A DNA stretch of 9,223 nucleotides from ARS98 sp030744725 (lineage in GTDB: Bacteria > Planctomycetota > Planctomycetia > Pirellulales > Pirellulaceae). The notes beneath the pieces are model-generated. The model was not told where the DNA came from. It worked only from the letters and a program-made list of their open reading frames with translations, and searched no databases. Where the stretch lies: the NCBI GenBank assembly GCA_030744725.1, contig JASLPZ010000287.1, forward strand, positions 1 through 9,223. The letters run 5' to 3'. Below are positions 6,181 through 9,223 of this stretch, one piece after another (the stretch's first letter is position 1; every line of letters starts with the position of its first letter). The translations under genes were made by a program, and so were the position numbers.

Positions 6181-7863
6181 GTGACAACCTTGAGAAAATG
6201 TCTTAGGAAAATCATTATACTGTGCCGCAAATGTTGGTTGAAATTGGGATTGTTCGTTCTGATGTTCAGCATCAGTCATCAATTGTCCGCACACGATCAG
6301 TCGCGTTTGGCATTTGTCCGCGCGTTGGTATTGGCGCAGACAAAGGCTGACGCGCAGGCCGAGGAACCCGAGAAGGCGGGACAGACGACAGGGATGTGCG
6401 ACTTGACGCTGGAGATCGAGGACAGTTTTGCCGAGCCGACGCCAGGGCTGATTCGTCTCACGAATCTGGCTTCGGGCAAGGCGCTGAAACTAACTGGCGA
6501 AATCCATCGCGCACTGAATTGGTACGCCGTGGAGCAAACGATAACCCTCAAGGTTCCACGCACGGAGCTGAAGATCGAGGCCATTCGCGGGCTTCAGAGC
6601 GAGCTGGCAACTCGGGAAATCGACCTGACGGATCAAGAAACAGCAACCGTCAAGGTGACGCTGCGACAGTTCTACGATGCTGCGACGCGAGGCCTCATGG
6701 CCGGCAACACGCACTTGCACTTGAACAAGATGACTTTGGAGGAAGCCGACCGCTATTTGCGAGTCGTTCCACCGGCCGACGATCTCAAGCTCGTGTTCTT
6801 GTCGTTGTTGCGGCGCATCCCTGACGAACGCGACTATATTTCGAATCTGTTCGTAAGGAACAGTTTTGGAGGAGGCGACTTGCAGCGGTTGTCTCAAAGT
6901 GGCGTCCTGTTTGCCAATGGTGAAGAACACCGGCATAACTTTGGTCGTGGTGGCGAAGGGTACGGACATGTAATGCTGCTGGACCTGCAGGAGTTGATTC
7001 GGCCCGTCAGCATCGGGCCTGGGATCATGCGGGCGGGAACGGATGGCATGACTTTGCGACGCGGGATCCAGCGAGCGCGTGACGATGATGCGACCGTGAT
7101 TTGGTGCCACAACAGCTTTGGCCTGGAAGACATTCCAAATTGGCTGGCTGGTTTGGTGGATGCGCAGAACATTTTCGATGGCGGAAATCGCGGCGGCTAC
7201 GACGCATCGTACTACCGTTACTTGAACATTGGCCTGAAGGTACCGTTTTCTAGCGGAACCGATTGGATGGTCTTTGATTTTTCGCGTGTGTACGTCCCCG
7301 TCGATGGTGAATTGTCAACGAAGAAATGGCTCAAGGAGTTACGCGCGGGGCGGTCTTACATTACCAACGGTCCGTTCCTTGAACTGGAGACTGAACGAGG
7401 AGGCCTGGGCGACACGTTGAGGTTGCCGGCGCCGAATCGTGTCACTGTTGTCGGACGTGGTATTGGGCGGCAGAACTTCGGAGCCCTGGAATTGGTTTAC
7501 AACGGCAAAGTCGTCCATCGTGTGCCAGCAACGCAGGAGGGTGGATACTACTTTGCCGATATGCGTCACGGGTTGGAGGTTGGCGAGCCAGGTTGGTTTG
7601 CACTTCGGATTCCTAGCGGCGTGGGCAAGACCGAATTGGATGGCGATCTGTTCGCGCACACCAGTCCAATCTACGTGAACGTCGGCGGCAAGAGCATTTT
7701 TCGTAAGGACGTTGCGCAAGAGCTGATAGACGAGATCGAACAGGGGATCACGACGATCAAAGAAAAAGGGCTGTTCGGCACCGATGCGGCTCGCAACGAA
7801 GTGCTGAGAGTGCATCAGGATGCTGTGATGGACTTGAAGCAGCGAATCAAACAGGCCAAGTAG
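6181..7863 (+). CDS. Exported CehA/McbA-like (PHP-fold) metallohydrolase
   Basis: The frame opens with GTG at 6181 and gives 560 residues. The N-terminus has a basic part (RKCLRK, later CRKCWLK), a hydrophobic core LGLFVLMFSIS (about 22-32) and LSA before His38, a probable signal peptidase I site, so export is likely. The start is uncertain: no ribosome binding site is seen, and several TTG/GTG codons could serve. The domain after about 170 resembles PHP-type phosphoesterases of the CehA/McbA group. GNTHLHL (175-181) stands where GDLHxH is usual; other likely metal ligands are Glu249, His263 in GYGHVMLL, His310 in WCHNSFG and Asp361 in SGTDW, in place of the usual GSDxH. A beta-rich region follows (about 395-505) and the C-terminus is a charged helix (about 510-560). 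Metal-dependent hydrolysis of an ester or phosphoester outside the cytoplasm is inferred; the named carbaryl hydrolase activity of CehA should not be transferred. Confidence 0.82.
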   Translation: MTTLRKCLRKIIILCRKCWLKLGLFVLMFSISHQLSAHDQSRLAFVRALVLAQTKADAQAEEPEKAGQTTGMCDLTLEIEDSFAEPTPGLIRLTNLASGKALKLTGEIHRALNWYAVEQTITLKVPRTELKIEAIRGLQSELATREIDLTDQETATVKVTLRQFYDAATRGLMAGNTHLHLNKMTLEEADRYLRVVPPADDLKLVFLSLLRRIPDERDYISNLFVRNSFGGGDLQRLSQSGVLFANGEEHRHNFGRGGEGYGHVMLLDLQELIRPVSIGPGIMRAGTDGMTLRRGIQRARDDDATVIWCHNSFGLEDIPNWLAGLVDAQNIFDGGNRGGYDASYYRYLNIGLKVPFSSGTDWMVFDFSRVYVPVDGELSTKKWLKELRAGRSYITNGPFLELETERGGLGDTLRLPAPNRVTVVGRGIGRQNFGALELVYNGKVVHRVPATQEGGYYFADMRHGLEVGEPGWFALRIPSGVGKTELDGDLFAHTSPIYVNVGGKSIFRKDVAQELIDEIEQGITTIKEKGLFGTDAARNEVLRVHQDAVMDLKQRIKQAK

Positions 7864-7865
7864 TG

Positions 7866-8708
7866 CTAGCCGATCTTTACCTTAAGCTCGCCAAGCACGT
7901 TGATGGCGTGACCGATTTCTTTCTTCTGTCGTTCCGGCTCTTGCGCGATTTCGCGTTCGATCGTCAGCGGTCCGACGTAGCCAATTTCGTCTAGCGTTCG
8001 TAAATATGTTTCGAAGCCGACATCGCCATCGCCCAAGGGAACTTCCTGCCCCCACTCTTCGCCCGGCTTGTCCGCCCAAGTGCCGTCCTTGCAGTGGATG
8101 CTGCGAACGTATTTGCCAACTTTCTTCAGCGCCTCGATCGGCTCGCCCGTTCCATAAAGGATCATGTTCGCGGGATCGAAGTTGATGAACAGATTGTCTC
8201 TTTGCACATCGCCGATGAATTGCAGCAGCGCTTCGGCGGTTTCCTGCCCCGTCTCCAAGTGCAACGCTTGACCATGGGCCTCGCAGTGATCGCAGATCTC
8301 GCGAGTGATCGTCAACACCTCGCCATACAGTGGGTCGTTCGTGTCATGCGGCACGAAGCCCAAGTGAAGAGCCACGACGTTGCATTCGAGCATCTTGGCG
8401 AAATCGGCGATCTCCTTCATCTCCTGTGTCCGTGCGGCGCGCGTCTCGGGCGGCACCAGCCCGACGGTTTTGGAAACGGTGGGAATGTCCGCGTAGCTTT
8501 CGCCCTCGAATCCCCCAAAAACGGCCGTCAGAGTGATTCCAAGTTCGGCCAGCCGAGCCAAAAAACGGTCGGCATTTTCCTGCGTGCGCGTGGCTTTTGC
8601 CGGGGCGTGCAACTGAATCGTCGGGACGCCCAGTTCATGGGCGACCTCCAATTTCACACCGAGTCCCGCATCCACACTGGTAAAGACTCCGATTGGCCAT
8701 TTTTCCAT
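7866..8708 (-). CDS. Sugar phosphate isomerase/epimerase (xylose isomerase-like TIM barrel)
   Basis: The product is 280 residues, the usual size for this TIM-barrel family. GGGAG lies eight bases upstream of ATG at 8708 and supports the start. The metal-binding residues of the family are visible: Glu152 in LETGQE, Asp178 in NFDPANM, His205 in SIHCKDG and Glu251 in TIERE; His115 in ALHLGF is another conserved active-site candidate. The enzyme likely isomerises or epimerises a keto-sugar, inositol derivative or related compound in the cytosol using a divalent metal; the substrate cannot be told. No signal peptide is present. Its stop codon lies 2 bp from that of the convergent metallohydrolase. 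The gene upstream on the same strand is a Gfo/Idh/MocA oxidoreductase, a family that often occurs beside such isomerases in sugar and polyol breakdown, but the 170-bp gap leaves co-transcription open. Confidence 0.92.
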   Translation of the reverse strand: MEKWPIGVFTSVDAGLGVKLEVAHELGVPTIQLHAPAKATRTQENADRFLARLAELGITLTAVFGGFEGESYADIPTVSKTVGLVPPETRAARTQEMKEIADFAKMLECNVVALHLGFVPHDTNDPLYGEVLTITREICDHCEAHGQALHLETGQETAEALLQFIGDVQRDNLFINFDPANMILYGTGEPIEALKKVGKYVRSIHCKDGTWADKPGEEWGQEVPLGDGDVGFETYLRTLDEIGYVGPLTIEREIAQEPERQKKEIGHAINVLGELKVKIG

Positions 8709-8772
8709 CCATCAAGCTCCCGTTAACGTGGCGTGCACTTGCGCTCGAAGCGACCGCCATAGGCTGTGTTTG

Positions 8773-8785
8773 TAGCGCGGCGCTA
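8773..8785. promoter_or_regulatory. 13-bp perfect palindrome upstream of the isomerase gene
   Basis: TAGCGCGGCGCTA reads the same on both strands around its central base and lies 65 bases upstream of the isomerase start codon, in the 170-bp gap after the partial oxidoreductase gene. It could be an operator or, as RNA, a 5-bp stem with a CGG loop. No T-run follows, and no promoter hexamers were found that would place it firmly. Confidence 0.25.
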
Positions 8786-8878
8786 TCCGAAACCACACCG
8801 ATCAAGAAAGGCTTTCACCAAAAGGTAGTCGACCGCCGCAGGGATTACAATTGGCGACCTGGGTCCGGCAATAGACGC

Positions 8879-9223
8879 CTACGCACCCAAACTCGCTCGT
8901 TCTACCGCGATATCGCTGCCGTCCGACGTCGCATCGTTGTGAATGTCGAACCAGGCTTCGTCGAATTTGACGTAACCACTCTCACCATTGATCGACCGTT
9001 TGATGGCGACGTTCGAAGTGAGCGCGATCACCGCGTCGCCCATCGCGACTTTCGGCGTGCAGCGAGGCTGGTTTTCGGGTGACGCATTGCGGATGCACCA
9101 AGCCCAATGTTCCAGTTCTTCGGTGTACCCTCGACTGACCGGCCCAGAGGCTGCCGCTGACGCGACGGCCGCCGCTGCCGTGGGTCCGCCGCTACCCTGT
9201 GTACCCATCGTCGGACCACCGGA
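8879..9223 (-). CDS. Gfo/Idh/MocA family oxidoreductase, C-terminal part
   Basis: Only the last 114 residues are in the window; the frame is open through the right edge, so the true start lies beyond it and the ATG at 9208 is internal. The segment GYTEELEHWAWCIRN followed by PRCTPKVAMGDAVIAL and then GYVKFDEAWFDIH is typical of the C-terminal half of planctomycete Gfo/Idh/MocA dehydrogenases. These use NAD(P) to oxidise or reduce sugars and polyols. Before it runs a segment rich in Gly, Ala, Ser and Thr with GGPT twice and AAAAVASAAAS, probably a flexible insert or linker. The N-terminal Rossmann domain, its EKP motif and any export signal are outside the window, so catalytic status cannot be judged. 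It is encoded upstream of, and on the same strand as, the isomerase gene. Confidence 0.85.
   Translation of the reverse strand, partial: SGGPTMGTQGSGGPTAAAAVASAAASGPVSRGYTEELEHWAWCIRNASPENQPRCTPKVAMGDAVIALTSNVAIKRSINGESGYVKFDEAWFDIHNDATSDGSDIAVERASLGA

Noticed and set aside
6190..6221. TTGAGA and TATACT as a sigma-70 promoter for the metallohydrolase
   Set aside because: The spacer is 20 bases and the elements lie inside the predicted signal peptide coding region; kept only as a possibility in the start-site finding.
7861..7868. Near-symmetric stop region TAGTGCTA shared by convergent genes
   Set aside because: It simply reflects two facing TAG codons 2 bp apart; there is no stem or T-run to call a terminator.
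8094..8726. Long plus-strand open frame (210 codons) opposite the isomerase gene
   Set aside because: The minus-strand frame has all family metal ligands and a ribosome binding site; the plus frame has no recognisable domain and is explained by codon bias of the real gene.

Overview
The window looks like a chromosomal segment of a planctomycete, probably from the Pirellulaceae/Pirellulales. This is inferred from the gene content: two divergent Gfo/Idh/MocA-type proteins, a short cytosolic Ser/Thr kinase with an HGD/DIG-type active site, a secreted CehA/McbA-like metallohydrolase, a sugar phosphate isomerase/epimerase, moderate G+C, long gaps between genes and weak ribosome binding sites. No tRNA, rRNA, CRISPR array, insertion sequence, integrase or phage gene was seen.

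Layout from left to right. (1) 30-389, minus: an ArsC/Spx-like thioredoxin-fold protein whose frame is interrupted by one TGA at codon 13, exactly in the redox motif (Sec-Q-S-C). A stem-loop that fits a bacterial SECIS follows the TGA. I read this as a complete selenoprotein gene; conventional gene calling would give only a fragment starting near 245. (2) 574-1584, plus: a Gfo/Idh/MocA-fold protein that has lost both the EKP lysine and the catalytic-histidine position. (3) 1652-2791, minus: a single-domain Ser/Thr kinase, convergent with the previous gene. (4) 2986-3975, minus: an NAD-dependent D-2-hydroxyacid dehydrogenase with an intact catalytic triad. (5) 4251-6095, plus: a full-length RecQ helicase (helicase, zinc/winged-helix and HRDC parts). 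(6) 6181-7863, plus: an exported PHP-like metallohydrolase of the CehA/McbA type. (7) 7866-8708, minus: a TIM-barrel sugar phosphate isomerase/epimerase, its stop codon 2 bp from that of the previous gene. (8) 8879-9223, minus: the C-terminal part of a second Gfo/Idh/MocA oxidoreductase, cut by the window edge.

The genes do not form one pathway or operon. Orientation changes five times, and the same-strand pairs (2/986 kinase-dehydrogenase and isomerase-oxidoreductase) are separated by about 170-195 bp. The isomerase and the partial oxidoreductase are a plausible functional pair in sugar or polyol metabolism, since these families often occur together. The most noteworthy item is the selenoprotein, which implies that the host has selenocysteine insertion machinery (SelA, SelB, SelC, SelD) elsewhere in its genome. 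All stretches without a gene are shorter than 300 bp.
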